From NCBI GenBank assembly GCA_965247735.1, contig CBDFHN010000002.1, positions 186,001 to 250,000 of the forward strand: 64,000 nucleotides of DNA. Direction: 5' to 3'. The notes under the pieces were generated by a model. That model saw nothing but the letters and a program-made list of their open reading frames with translations, was not told where the DNA came from and ran no database searches. Every line of letters starts with the position of its first letter. The first letter of the stretch is position 1. Source of the DNA: JAOXRU01 sp965247735. Lineage in GTDB: Bacteria; Bacteroidota; Bacteroidia; Flavobacteriales; Flavobacteriaceae. The translations under genes were made by a program, and so were the position numbers. Positions 50,526-60,137 of this stretch are shown here, in pieces.

Positions 50526-52589
50526 TTGTCAAAAACCGCACATATTTTCTTACTAATTTGTGTTATTTTATTTTTTGCATTTTGTGCTTGTGAGAATAAC
50601 ACATCATTATTAACTGCAGAAGAAAAAGAATGGTTAACAGAAAATGATAATCTAAAAGTTGCCATATCTCCCTATCATGAGCCCTATTTGTTTAATAATT
50701 CACAAGGAGCAATGGTTGGTGTTTTTATTGATCACTTAAAATTATTAGAAGAAAATATTGGTTATACTTTTAAAAGACTTACTTACCAAGATTGGGCTGA
50801 ACTAATGGCTGATGCAAAACAAGAAGAATTTGAAATTATTCTAGAAATACAATCAACAAAAAAAAGAAAAAAATTTTTAAATTTCTATCCTTCAATTTTT
50901 GAATCTAGCTATGTTATTGTTACTCGTAAAGATGTTTCTTATGGATCAAAAATTTCAGACTTTTATCATAAAGAGGTATTAATACCGAAAGATTATAGTA
51001 TTCAGGAAGTTTTAGTAGATCATCATCCGAAACTAAAAATTATAACAAAAGCTAACGATTTAGAATGTTTAAAATCTCTAAATTCTGGGGAGCATGATGC
51101 ATTTATTGGTCCTAAGGCTATGGTAAATACAATGATTCACTCTGAAGGGTTAAATAATCTTAAAATCTTATCTAAAACAGATTATCTATACCAACCGAGT
51201 ATTTCTGTTGCTAAAGATAATATAATGCTAAACCTTATTGTTGAAAAAGGACTTGCTTCAATTAATAGGAATCAAAAGCAACAGATATTGGATAACTGGT
51301 TTTACAATCTTGTCATCCCCTATTATCAGCAACAAGATTTTTGGATATTTATAGTTGTTTTTATCGGTGTTTTATTGATTAGCACACTATTTTTAAATCG
51401 TTATTTAAAGTTTAAAATTATTGAAAAAACCGAAGAATTACAACAGGCAAAAGAACTTGCTGAAGAAGGAAATAGATTGAAAACTAATTTTATTAATACC
51501 ATTTCTCATGAAATTCGTACTCCCTTAAATGGAATTATGGGTTTTTCCCAACTCATGAAAGATAGTACAATCAGTAATATTCAGCAACAGAGTTACCTCA
51601 ATAATATTATAAGTAGCGGAAAGCAATTGGTTAGTATTATTGACGATATTCTAGAAATAGCCGAACTTAATGCAAACAAAATCATAGTAACTACAGCTCC
51701 CACAAACCTAGATAAACTAATTTCTACACTAGTTTCAATCTTTAAAGTAGCCGCTGAAGATAAAAACTTAAAAATTCAGTTAAAAAATAAAACTACCTTT
51801 GCTAGTACTACCCTAATTTTGATTGATAATTCTAAACTCAATAAAATTTTAAGTCATTTAATAGATAATGCTATTAAATTTACTGATTCTGGAGAAATAC
51901 AAGTTAGCTACGAAATAAATGATAAGCATATCATAGTTGCAATTAAAGATACAGGCATTGGAATTAAAGATGATCATAAAGAGTTAATTTTTAATAGTTT
52001 TTCAAGTATAGCTGATGATTTTGATACCCTTAACAATGGATTAGGACTTGGGTTAACCATCGCAAAAGAAAATATTAATCTTTTGGGAGGAACAATAAAA
52101 TTAGTTTCTGAAGTAAATATTGGATCACTATTTGAAATAACAATTCCTTATGAATCCTTGCAAAAAGAGTTATTAGACATCCCAAAATTACATGATATAG
52201 AAGTTAGTTTAACTGCTGATAAAATCAACACAATTCTGATAGTTGACGATGTAAATATGAATTATAAACTTGTAAAAATTATACTTAGTAAAAACCGTCT
52301 TACAAAATATACAATATTAAGGGCTATAAATGGAAAAGAAGCTGTAGAAATATGTGCAAATGATAAATCCATTGACTTAGTAATAATGGATATTAGAATG
52401 CCAATAATGGATGGTTATGAAGCAACTGATATTATAAAAAAAACACGACCAGAATTACCAATAATAGCTCATACTGCATATTCTACAAAAGATGATATTA
52501 AAAAAGCATTGCATATTGGATGTAATGATTTTTTACCAAAACCAGTTGATTCTAAAGCATTACAAATGCTGATTAAAAAATATAGCTAA
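50526..52589 (+). CDS. Hybrid sensor histidine kinase with periplasmic SBP_bac_3 domain
   Basis: This is a 687-residue membrane protein. The N-terminal signal segment contains FCACENN, a possible lipobox. A periplasmic solute-binding-protein-3-like sensor follows (LKVAISPYHEPYLF, MVGVFIDHLKLLEENIGYTF, HDAFIGPKAMV), then a membrane segment at ~275-292 and a HisKA domain with FINTISHEIRTPLNGIMGF (His328). The HATPase has SHLIDNAIKFT, DTGIGI and GLGLGLTI. The C-terminal receiver has Asp622 in LVIMDIRMP and KPVD. No ATG is available near the start, so the TTG at 50526 is used. No output regulator is adjacent. The HPt protein at 57610 is a candidate phosphorelay partner. Confidence 0.9.
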   Translation: MSKTAHIFLLICVILFFAFCACENNTSLLTAEEKEWLTENDNLKVAISPYHEPYLFNNSQGAMVGVFIDHLKLLEENIGYTFKRLTYQDWAELMADAKQEEFEIILEIQSTKKRKKFLNFYPSIFESSYVIVTRKDVSYGSKISDFYHKEVLIPKDYSIQEVLVDHHPKLKIITKANDLECLKSLNSGEHDAFIGPKAMVNTMIHSEGLNNLKILSKTDYLYQPSISVAKDNIMLNLIVEKGLASINRNQKQQILDNWFYNLVIPYYQQQDFWIFIVVFIGVLLISTLFLNRYLKFKIIEKTEELQQAKELAEEGNRLKTNFINTISHEIRTPLNGIMGFSQLMKDSTISNIQQQSYLNNIISSGKQLVSIIDDILEIAELNANKIIVTTAPTNLDKLISTLVSIFKVAAEDKNLKIQLKNKTTFASTTLILIDNSKLNKILSHLIDNAIKFTDSGEIQVSYEINDKHIIVAIKDTGIGIKDDHKELIFNSFSSIADDFDTLNNGLGLGLTIAKENINLLGGTIKLVSEVNIGSLFEITIPYESLQKELLDIPKLHDIEVSLTADKINTILIVDDVNMNYKLVKIILSKNRLTKYTILRAINGKEAVEICANDKSIDLVIMDIRMPIMDGYEATDIIKKTRPELPIIAHTAYSTKDDIKKALHIGCNDFLPKPVDSKALQMLIKKYS

Positions 52590-52626
52590 AAATAAACCAG
52601 AGTAAATTACCCTGGTTTATTTTTTT
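52590..52626. terminator. Rho-independent terminator between convergent genes
   Basis: The arms AAATAAACCAGAGTAA (52590-52605) and TTACCCTGGTTTATTT (52607-52622) pair at 15 of 16 and are followed by a T-run. It lies between the hybrid kinase gene and the convergent metalloprotease gene. Confidence 0.85.
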
Positions 52627-52653
52627 ATGCACTTTATATATTATAAATAGACA

Positions 52654-55113
52654 CTAAATTTTAGGATTTAAAATTGCATCAATTCGTTTAATACAATCTT
52701 TATAATGGTATTTAGTACTCGTATTTACACCTCTATTTTTAGCAGCATTTAGCGTTCTTTTTAGGGCATTTAATTCCCCACGTACTAAAGCACTTATATC
52801 TGAGTTTTGTACGTTTAAATTTGGTCTATTACTTGTTGTAGTCATTAAACTTTCCATTTTTTGAAGGTAAGCCCTTTGTATATTTCTTCGAAAAATAGAA
52901 ACATTAGTTGTTGTTGTAGCTTCTTTCCAAATTCCTTTCCTAATATCATTGAGCATTGTCAATGCAGAATATCCCGAACTATTGATAACTTCATTATCCA
53001 ACAAACGTCCAATTCTATCAATACTTAAAACATTATTAAGGTGTCTTGTTTGTAATCTGCCAAATCGATTTACGTAACCTGCATAATTAATGTTCTGTAA
53101 AGTATTGGTATTCACCAACCATGTAGGTGCTGCAAATGCATTTTTGTGCAACCACTGCAAGGATTGTTGCTGTAATTCTTTTGGCACAGCTGCATACACC
53201 ATTCCTTCTTGATTTGGATTTTTAGTATTTTCATAGACTCCACCTATATTAGTGACAACATGCCCAATATATCTACTCCAAACACTCAACAATTCGCCAT
53301 ATAATTCTTCTAAATCGTCATAGTTGTTAGTCTTATCACTAGTCCACTCTGGTAAATGTTCTGCTACATATTTAAGATTTTTAAGACCATAATCACTAGC
53401 TTTAATAGCATTATTTCCAATATCTTCTGTTTGTGCTGTAGGATCAAAACGGCTACTTTGCTTTCCAAATTTATAGTTAGGATCATTTACTTTCTCCATA
53501 ATCCATCTATCCAAAATTGGTTTTTCTGCATCAGCAGTTGTTATATTTGGTAAATATCGATATCCCCAATTAATAGCATAGTCATCATATGCCCCTATCT
53601 GACGAATAAAACGAATGTTTTGATCTCCAGGTTGTGCAATATAATTATACCGTGCATAATCCATAATACTAGCAGCAATACCATTTTGCTGCGTAAAAGT
53701 TCCGTCTCTATAATTTTCTACATCATAAGCATAACTTGCACTCATATTATGTGGTAGTCCAAGTGTATGACCAACCTCATGAGCAATAACCATAGTCATC
53801 ATCTCTCCTATTTCTTCAGGTTCCGTAGTTAAGGTTCTTGCAGAAGGATTTGCAGCTCCCGTTTCTAATAAATACCGGTTTCTATATGATCTTAAATGAT
53901 TGTGATACCAGATAATATCACTTTCTATAATTTCTCCTGTTCTAGGATCAGAAACACTAGGTCCTGTTGCATTTCGTGTGGTGCTAGCCACATATCGGAT
54001 TACAGAATATCGAATGTCTTCAGGACTAAATTCTGGATCTTCTTCCTTAGTTGGTGCATCTTTGGCAATAATAGCGTTTTTAAAACCTGCTTTTTCAAAT
54101 GATGGTTGCCATAACTCAATTCCTGCTTTAATGTATTTACGAAGTTTTTCCGGAGTAGCAGGATCCAAATAAAAAACAATCGGCTTTATTGGTTCTACCA
54201 CTTCTCCCCTAGCATATGCTGCTGGATCTTTAGGTTCTAAACGCCAACGACGTAAAAACGTTTTTTTATCAGATTTTAATGCCTCACTACCATAATCATA
54301 ATGACTTGTAGTAAACCAACCTACTCTTTCATCAAAATAACGTGGTTGCATTGGAGTTTCAGGAAGCAATACCATAGACTGATTCATTTGAATACTTATC
54401 GTCTCTGTACTCCCCAATACAGGTGGTTCACTTGCTGTATAACTTAAATCTTGAATAATTTCAATATTCAGCGGAAAACTCTTCATGCTATTGATAAAAC
54501 TCCTAGATTTATCCAAGCTTTTTACTTTGTATTGCTTACGCATTCTTGCCGGTAATCCACTTATTGCTTTTACATCTGTGGTAAAAAACTTGGTAACATC
54601 AATTACAATAGTATTTTTTGCCTTATTAAATGCAGCAATATCAAAAGCAAATAGTGTTGGAGCATAATTATTTGCAGTTACAGAAATATGTATTGGTAAA
54701 CTATCATTAGCTACTGCACTATATGATTTTTCTTTTATTAAAATCTTATTCTGAAACCGTTCCCATATTATCATTCTTTGATTACGTTTACTTCCCGCAT
54801 TTACATAACCTCCTCCTAAATTAGAGGGTAGCTTAGAAAGTCTACTCACCAATAACATATCTTTATTTAGGTGTTTTTCTGGGATTTCGTAGTAGTATTT
54901 ATCATCTACAATATGTGTAGTAAATAGGCCTTCATCAGAGACAGCATCTTTTGTGATGATCTCATTATACGGCTTTATCCCACCTTTTTTCTTTTTCTTT
55001 GCAGGAGCTATGGTTGCTGCCTTTCTATTACGTTTTCTTTTGGACTGTGCTTGCTGTGTTAATGGAACCAAAAATAATGATACCAATAAAGCGGAGATGA
55101 ATATTCTTTTCAT
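52654..55113 (-). CDS. Exported zinc-dependent metalloprotease (DUF5117/DUF5118/DUF4953 type)
   Basis: This is an 819-residue protein with a signal peptide (ending QQAQS), then a basic low-complexity stretch (KRKRNRKAATIAPAKKKKKG). The long N-terminal DUF5117-like beta region precedes the metzincin-type zinc site HEVGHTLGLPH (residues 445-455: His445, Glu446, His449, His455), followed by the ASIMDYARYNYI turn, where the Met-turn is expected. The C-terminal DUF4953-like part is helical. It is a complete member of a family common in Bacteroidota, predicted to be periplasmic or secreted. The substrate is unknown. It ends at the convergent terminator shared with the hybrid kinase gene. The 312-bp region upstream (55114-55425) holds only its promoter as far as I can see. 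Confidence 0.93.
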   Translation of the reverse strand: MKRIFISALLVSLFLVPLTQQAQSKRKRNRKAATIAPAKKKKKGGIKPYNEIITKDAVSDEGLFTTHIVDDKYYYEIPEKHLNKDMLLVSRLSKLPSNLGGGYVNAGSKRNQRMIIWERFQNKILIKEKSYSAVANDSLPIHISVTANNYAPTLFAFDIAAFNKAKNTIVIDVTKFFTTDVKAISGLPARMRKQYKVKSLDKSRSFINSMKSFPLNIEIIQDLSYTASEPPVLGSTETISIQMNQSMVLLPETPMQPRYFDERVGWFTTSHYDYGSEALKSDKKTFLRRWRLEPKDPAAYARGEVVEPIKPIVFYLDPATPEKLRKYIKAGIELWQPSFEKAGFKNAIIAKDAPTKEEDPEFSPEDIRYSVIRYVASTTRNATGPSVSDPRTGEIIESDIIWYHNHLRSYRNRYLLETGAANPSARTLTTEPEEIGEMMTMVIAHEVGHTLGLPHNMSASYAYDVENYRDGTFTQQNGIAASIMDYARYNYIAQPGDQNIRFIRQIGAYDDYAINWGYRYLPNITTADAEKPILDRWIMEKVNDPNYKFGKQSSRFDPTAQTEDIGNNAIKASDYGLKNLKYVAEHLPEWTSDKTNNYDDLEELYGELLSVWSRYIGHVVTNIGGVYENTKNPNQEGMVYAAVPKELQQQSLQWLHKNAFAAPTWLVNTNTLQNINYAGYVNRFGRLQTRHLNNVLSIDRIGRLLDNEVINSSGYSALTMLNDIRKGIWKEATTTTNVSIFRRNIQRAYLQKMESLMTTTSNRPNLNVQNSDISALVRGELNALKRTLNAAKNRGVNTSTKYHYKDCIKRIDAILNPKI

Positions 55114-55425
55114 AAAATAATTAGCTAGTTGATTAGTTCTACCTATTAGATCTTAAAATGAGCCATTCAAACTCATTTATCTGCTAGTTTTATCACATTA
55201 TTAGTTATTTCTTTGGAAGAATGTCTAAATAATATAATACTCGCTAAAACAATTTTGTTTTTGAACTAAATTTTAAGATTTAATAGATGCTAAATGTAGG
55301 GAATGCATAAAAGGTAGGCTTCCTTTTGCAATAATAAATCGATTGGTAACTCTATAATTAACATTTCGTTAACTAGATTCTACTTTTTAAATGTGGTTTT
55401 ATGCGGTCTAGAAAAATTAAAATCA

Positions 55426-55608
55426 TCATTGTTCAATTTTTTGGACTGTTACATTTTGCAATTGAGTGTTGCTAAATTCTGGACTAATTTCAATAGGGTT
55501 GCAACATACTTCACAATCTTCTATATAGGTTTGTACAGATATGGAACTGTCTAAAAGCATAGAAATCTCTTGCCAACAATATGGACATTGAAAAAAATGT
55601 TCTTCCAT
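55426..55608 (-). CDS. CPXCG-type small cysteine-rich protein
   Basis: This 60-residue protein has two Cys pairs, FFQCPYCWQEI and EDCEVCCNPIEIS, forming a zinc-ribbon-like CPXCG domain. The family is widespread as short, uncharacterised cytoplasmic proteins. It lies 44 bp downstream of the helicase gene on the same strand, so the two may share a transcript. The biological role is not known. Confidence 0.85.
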   Translation of the reverse strand: MEEHFFQCPYCWQEISMLLDSSISVQTYIEDCEVCCNPIEISPEFSNTQLQNVTVQKIEQ

Positions 55609-55652
55609 GGTCTTTATATTTTCTAAAAACCAATTGGTAAAATTCTAAAAAA

Positions 55653-57188
55653 CTAATCTACTGTTGCTGCAGAAAAAATCTGTCCAATTCTAACCCTTAG
55701 CTTTCGCATATAGTCTTCTTCTAACCAATCTCTATAGTTTTTACTATTTTTCATCATACAGTACGAATAGATACGTACCCGATACGAAATTTCATCCTTT
55801 AAATCTCTTGCCAATAACCTGGCATCAAAAACATCTTCAGCATTTTCTGAACATATTTGTGCATGCTGTTCTACTGAGCGTTCTAGAGTAGTTTTAGATT
55901 TTAATCCTTTAGCAATACATTCTTTATAGACTGCTTTAATATCAAAATATAGGATTTCAGAATTGGAAAATTGATCTCTAATTTCAGGAGGCATTACATA
56001 AACAAAATTACGCTCTATCTCCTCATCACTCTTAAGATTATCGTAATAAAAATTTGGAGAGTTAAATACTTCGGTCCAGTTAACTGGCGTATTCCACATT
56101 CCAAACCTGGCTACGTTATTTCCCAAATCAATTACAGTAAACTCTGTTTTCTCTGGTAAAATACGCGATCCTCTACCAATCATCTGAAAATATAAGGTAA
56201 GTGATTTGGTAGCCCTATTTAAAATAATAGTTTCTACAGATGGTTCGTCAAACCCTGTGGTTAATATACTTACAGATGTTAATATCGCATTAGGTGTTTC
56301 TTTAAACCAACTTAATATGTCCTTACGTTCCTTAGAATTTGCGGTATTATCTAAATGTCTAATATCATAACCAGCACTAGAAAATAGGGCGTAGACAAAT
56401 TTTGAAGTATTGATACCATTATTAAAAATTAGCGTTTTTTTACCCTGAGATACTTCCTCATATGCTCCCAATAGCTTTCCTTGCATGTTTGCATTGGTAA
56501 ACAACTCTTCTGAAGATTTTACTGTATAATCCCCATTCATTCCAATTTTTAATGACTTTAACCCTACATCATAACTGTAGATATTTGCCTTTGCCAAAAA
56601 GTTCATATCAATTAAAGAAGGGATAGTCTCCCCTACTATTAATTTATCGTAGCTATCCTTCATTGGTAGCTTAATATTAGAACTTAATGGTGTTGCTGTA
56701 ACTCCAAGAATTAAAGAATTTTCGAAATATTTAAACAGTTTTCTAAAAGAATTATAATGTGCCTCATCAATAATAACTAGTCCAATATCCTGAATATCTA
56801 ATTTTTCCTCTTGAAGTCTGTTGCTCAATGTTTCTACCATGGCAACAAAACACATATAGTCGTTTTGATCTTCTAATTCTTTTACATCACTATTGATAAC
56901 CTTGTTTTCCACATTAAAACCAGAAAGCATTTTGGAGGTTTGCTTGCATAATTCTATTCGATGTGTTAGTACAAGAACCTTTTTTTGGTTTTCCTCAATA
57001 TAACGTCTAACAATTTCGGAAAAAACAACTGTTTTACCACCACCTGTAGGCAATTGATATAATAGATTGTAATTAGTTACTTTCTCATTAAAACAATTAA
57101 AGATTTTTCTTAAATCGTTCTCTTGATAATCGTATAATTTCTTTATTGTACTTTTTGTTGCTGCCAAGTCTTTTATGTTTGAGGTCAA
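55653..57188 (-). CDS. DEAD/DEAH-box superfamily 2 helicase
   Basis: This is a 511-residue SF2 helicase. Motif I is LPTGGGKTVVFSEIV, motif II VIIDEAHYNS (DEAH), motif III GVTATPL, with TSVSILTTGFDEPSVET and motif VI QMIGRGSRILPEKTEFTVIDLGN. The domain order (type III restriction subunit/UvrB-like ResIII plus helicase C) and length match the stand-alone YejH-like helicases of Bacteroidota. It would act in the cytoplasm on nucleic acids, perhaps in repair. The CPXCG gene follows it. Confidence 0.92.
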   Translation of the reverse strand: MTSNIKDLAATKSTIKKLYDYQENDLRKIFNCFNEKVTNYNLLYQLPTGGGKTVVFSEIVRRYIEENQKKVLVLTHRIELCKQTSKMLSGFNVENKVINSDVKELEDQNDYMCFVAMVETLSNRLQEEKLDIQDIGLVIIDEAHYNSFRKLFKYFENSLILGVTATPLSSNIKLPMKDSYDKLIVGETIPSLIDMNFLAKANIYSYDVGLKSLKIGMNGDYTVKSSEELFTNANMQGKLLGAYEEVSQGKKTLIFNNGINTSKFVYALFSSAGYDIRHLDNTANSKERKDILSWFKETPNAILTSVSILTTGFDEPSVETIILNRATKSLTLYFQMIGRGSRILPEKTEFTVIDLGNNVARFGMWNTPVNWTEVFNSPNFYYDNLKSDEEIERNFVYVMPPEIRDQFSNSEILYFDIKAVYKECIAKGLKSKTTLERSVEQHAQICSENAEDVFDARLLARDLKDEISYRVRIYSYCMMKNSKNYRDWLEEDYMRKLRVRIGQIFSAATVD

Positions 57189-57341
57189 AAATAATAATAT
57201 TGGGTTTCCATAAAAAAGGAAACCGCTAATTTACCACAATGTTTTCGCTATAAAAAAAAAAAGAAGGCTAAAGCATAAATTCTTCGTTTATTAAGTATTG
57301 ATGCTCCAATAAAAGAGCTATTAAACTCAAGTTAAATAAAA

Positions 57342-57386
57342 AAATCACTTTTGAAAATCTCAAAATTAGATTCTCAAAAGTGATTT
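57342..57386 (-). terminator. Hairpin terminator downstream of the HPt gene
   Basis: The arms 57342-57360 and 57368-57386 pair at 18 of 19 (core ATCACTTTTGA), with a 7-nt loop; on the minus strand a T-rich tract follows. It lies 224 bp after the HPt gene stop. The 57189-57609 gap also holds a small GGTTTCC/GGAAACC hairpin (57203-57224) and an ATTCTAA/TTAGAAT hairpin near 57570, but no gene I can support. Confidence 0.6.
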
Positions 57387-57609
57387 AATTATTTTATAAT
57401 AACTGTAAAAGTTAATAAATTGTTAAGGAACTATTATATATAATCTAGTTCTTGCAATTTATTATTTACCAATATAAAGTTTAAATTTTGTAGGAATTTA
57501 AGGTATTCCTCACCATATGTATCATAAAGCATAATGTATAAGATTTTGGGGGTTCATATTATACTATTCTAACGCTAAAATTAGAATAATATTTTAATAT
57601 AGCAAAATT

Positions 57610-58002
57610 TTATTCTAAAGTTGGCACTTGTTTGTGAATTGCCTTTAGAATAATTGGGTATTGTTTTAGAAATTGTTTAAACAGACCATTTAGTTTAACA
57701 AAACTCTTCTCTTTTTTACAAACAGATTCAATTTGTAATATTATTTTATGGAGACTATACGTTCGCATCATTAATAATCCTGCTTTTATTTTGTGTGCAG
57801 CCAATTGCAATGCTTCAGTATCTCTTTCTTTTAAATATTTGGCACCAAGTTCTACAAATTCTTTAATATTTAACTCATAAAGTTTGACCAACTCGTCCAT
57901 CAATGTTTTCTGCCTCATGCAATCTTCATATACTGGTCTTAAATCTATTAATGCAGTTGAGGCCGCATTTATCCGAGATCTTTTTATTATAACTTTATTC
58001 AT
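57610..58002 (-). CDS. Histidine phosphotransfer (HPt) domain protein
   Basis: About 130 residues (start at MNKVIIKRSR; an upstream ATG at 58035 would add 11). It is all-helical with the HPt motif LQLAAHKIKAGLLMM, where His70 is the phosphorylatable residue and Lys and Gly follow as in the family. It is a lone HPt module, so it should shuttle phosphate between a hybrid kinase receiver and a response regulator. The only hybrid kinase in the window, at 50526, is the natural candidate partner, though five kb away. It is divergent from the dipeptidase gene across a ~300-bp gap. Confidence 0.78.
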   Translation of the reverse strand: MNKVIIKRSRINAASTALIDLRPVYEDCMRQKTLMDELVKLYELNIKEFVELGAKYLKERDTEALQLAAHKIKAGLLMMRTYSLHKIILQIESVCKKEKSFVKLNGLFKQFLKQYPIILKAIHKQVPTLE

Positions 58003-58337
58003 TTTTATCTTTTGTAGCGTTTTGATGTAGTACACTTCATTTTTATTAGTTCCAAAAAACTAAATGATCTTGGTACATTGCCATCAATTCCATATTTCTA
58101 TTAATTTTTATCAATTACAATTGAACGATTATTTTCAATTCATTATAACTTTTGAAGTAAGAATATAAAAAATAATTTACTGTTTTTTTTTAATATTTCT
58201 AGGTCTACTTCTTTTAGTTTTAACTGACTGAATTGGAAGCTAAAGATCTCTTATTTAACCCTTAGATACAATTAAATGTTATCAGTTCATTTAATTGTGT
58301 TGTAAAAAAGCTTATTTTCGATGCCTAAACTACTACT

Positions 58338-59642
58338 ATGAGATATTTTTTATTGTTTTTTTCTATTTTATTCGTGTTTTCCTGTAAACAACAAACCAAA
58401 GTTGATAAAACTCCATCTGCTGATGAAATTTTGGCTTTAGCTCAGGAAATACACAAACGTGTTATCACAATTGATACCCATAACGATTTTAGTGTTAATA
58501 ATTTTACAGATAGTATTAATTATACTCAAGATTTGGACACTCAAGTTACACTTCCTAAAATGAAAAAAGGAGGATTAGATGTTTCTTGGTTAATTGTATA
58601 TACAGGTCAGGATTCCTTAAATACTAAAGGATATGAAGATGCATATGCTAATGCAATGTCCAAATTCAATGCTATACATAAATTATGCGATAGTATAGCT
58701 CCAAATGATATTGAGTTGGCATTAACTTCTGATGATGTAAGGCGAATTAGTGCTGCGGGAAAAAAGGTAGCCATGATAGGGGTAGAAAATGCCTACCCTA
58801 TTGGATTGGATATGTCGAATTTTAAAAAATTTGCAGATTTAGGAGCTCGATATATGTCCTTATCACATAATGGGCACAGTCAGTTTTGTGATTCTAATAC
58901 TGGAGAAAAAGATAGCATATGGCTTTATAATGGACTAAGTGAATTGGGAAAAAAGGGAATTGAAGAAATGAACAAATGGGGAATCATGATTGATGTATCT
59001 CATCCTTCAAGCGGATCGTTGAAACAAATGGTAGCATTATCTAAAGCACCAATTATTGCTTCTCATTCTTCTTCAAGAAAAATGAATGACCACAGTAGAA
59101 ACATTACAGATGAAGATTTATTATTGTTAAAGAAAAATGGTGGTGTTGTACAAACTGTAGCATTTAAGTCATATATAAATACAGAAAAAAACAATATCAG
59201 AAATGACTATATGAAGACCTTTTATGCAAAAGTTGCTGATTCCTTAGGTCATAAATGGTATACCTGGGATGAAATGCGCAAACTTACTGTAGAAGAACGC
59301 TCCGCTTTTAGAATTATAAGTAATGGTATCAAAAAAATAGCAAACGAACAAGTTGCTAATATTCCTGATGCACCAGGAGCTGTAAATGTTGCTGATTTTG
59401 TAGATCATATTGATTATATGGTAAAACTTATTGGACTTGAGCATGTAGGTATCAGCTCCGATTTTGACGGTGGTGGTGGAATTGAAGGATGGAGTGATGC
59501 TGCAGAAACCTTTAATGTAACTCTAGAATTGGTTAAAAGAGGATATACCGAAAAAGAAATTGCACTATTATGGGGAGGTAACTTACTTCGTGTGTTAGAT
59601 GAAGTACAACGTGTTGCTAAAGAATTGCAACATCAAAACTAG
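58338..59642 (+). CDS. Membrane dipeptidase (peptidase M19) lipoprotein
   Basis: This is a 434-residue lipoprotein (lipobox VFSCKQQ). Renal-dipeptidase-family metal ligands are visible: TIDTHNDFSVN (HxD), the bridging Glu in AMIGVENAYPI, SLSHNGHSQFCDS, MIDVSHPSS and IIASHSSSRKM, and GISSDFDGGGG near the C-terminus. It is a full-length binuclear zinc dipeptidase, expected to hydrolyse dipeptides (including D-amino-acid types) outside the cytoplasm. It is a single-gene transcript ending at a strong terminator. Confidence 0.94.
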   Translation: MRYFLLFFSILFVFSCKQQTKVDKTPSADEILALAQEIHKRVITIDTHNDFSVNNFTDSINYTQDLDTQVTLPKMKKGGLDVSWLIVYTGQDSLNTKGYEDAYANAMSKFNAIHKLCDSIAPNDIELALTSDDVRRISAAGKKVAMIGVENAYPIGLDMSNFKKFADLGARYMSLSHNGHSQFCDSNTGEKDSIWLYNGLSELGKKGIEEMNKWGIMIDVSHPSSGSLKQMVALSKAPIIASHSSSRKMNDHSRNITDEDLLLLKKNGGVVQTVAFKSYINTEKNNIRNDYMKTFYAKVADSLGHKWYTWDEMRKLTVEERSAFRIISNGIKKIANEQVANIPDAPGAVNVADFVDHIDYMVKLIGLEHVGISSDFDGGGGIEGWSDAAETFNVTLELVKRGYTEKEIALLWGGNLLRVLDEVQRVAKELQHQN

Positions 59643-59669
59643 TTTATTAGTATTATTTTATTGATAAAG

Positions 59670-59694
59670 AAAAAGAGGCAAATTGCCTCTTTTT
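59670..59694. terminator. Bidirectional Rho-independent terminator
   Basis: The arms AAAAAGAGGCAA (59670-59681) and TTGCCTCTTTTT (59683-59694) are exact complements with A and T tails on either side. It serves the convergent dipeptidase and thioesterase genes. Confidence 0.9.
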
Positions 59695-59701
59695 TGTTTT
59701 T

Positions 59702-60091
59702 TTAGCTTTTCAATCTATCTTTAACATATTCTATTCTAGTTTTCCCATGCGGAGTTGGTTTTCCTTCTTCATTAAGGTTAACTAGAGTAATATTCTCAAC
59801 AGTAAGAATAGGCTCTCTGGTCATCATGTTTCTTACTTCACTTTTTAAAGTCAAAGATGATTTTCCAAATTTCAATACTTCAATTCCTATTTCTACTACA
59901 TCTCCTTGTTTAGCACTACTCATAAAATTTATTTCAGACATAAACTTTGTTACTACCTTCGTGTTTTCTAGTTGTACAATGGCATATAAAGCAGCTTCTT
60001 CATCTATCCAGGCTAATAATTTACCCCCAAATAGCGTTTCGTTTGCATTTAAATCCTCAGGTTTTACCCATTTTCTGGTATGAAATCTCAT
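59702..60091 (-). CDS. Acyl-CoA thioesterase (hotdog fold, YciA-like)
   Basis: This is a 129-residue hotdog-fold protein. LNANETLFGGKLLAWIDEEAA carries the family Asn/Asp/Glu active-site region, followed by NFMSSAKQGDVVEIGIEV and LVNLNEEGKPTPHG. It is expected to hydrolyse acyl-CoA to free acid and CoA in the cytoplasm. It lies 46 bp downstream of the DUF72 gene on the same strand, so the two may be co-transcribed. Confidence 0.92.
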   Translation of the reverse strand: MRFHTRKWVKPEDLNANETLFGGKLLAWIDEEAALYAIVQLENTKVVTKFMSEINFMSSAKQGDVVEIGIEVLKFGKSSLTLKSEVRNMMTREPILTVENITLVNLNEEGKPTPHGKTRIEYVKDRLKS

Positions 60092-60137
60092 CTTTTATTT
60101 ATCTAAATATAGTTCAAAATTACAGGAAAATTAATTC

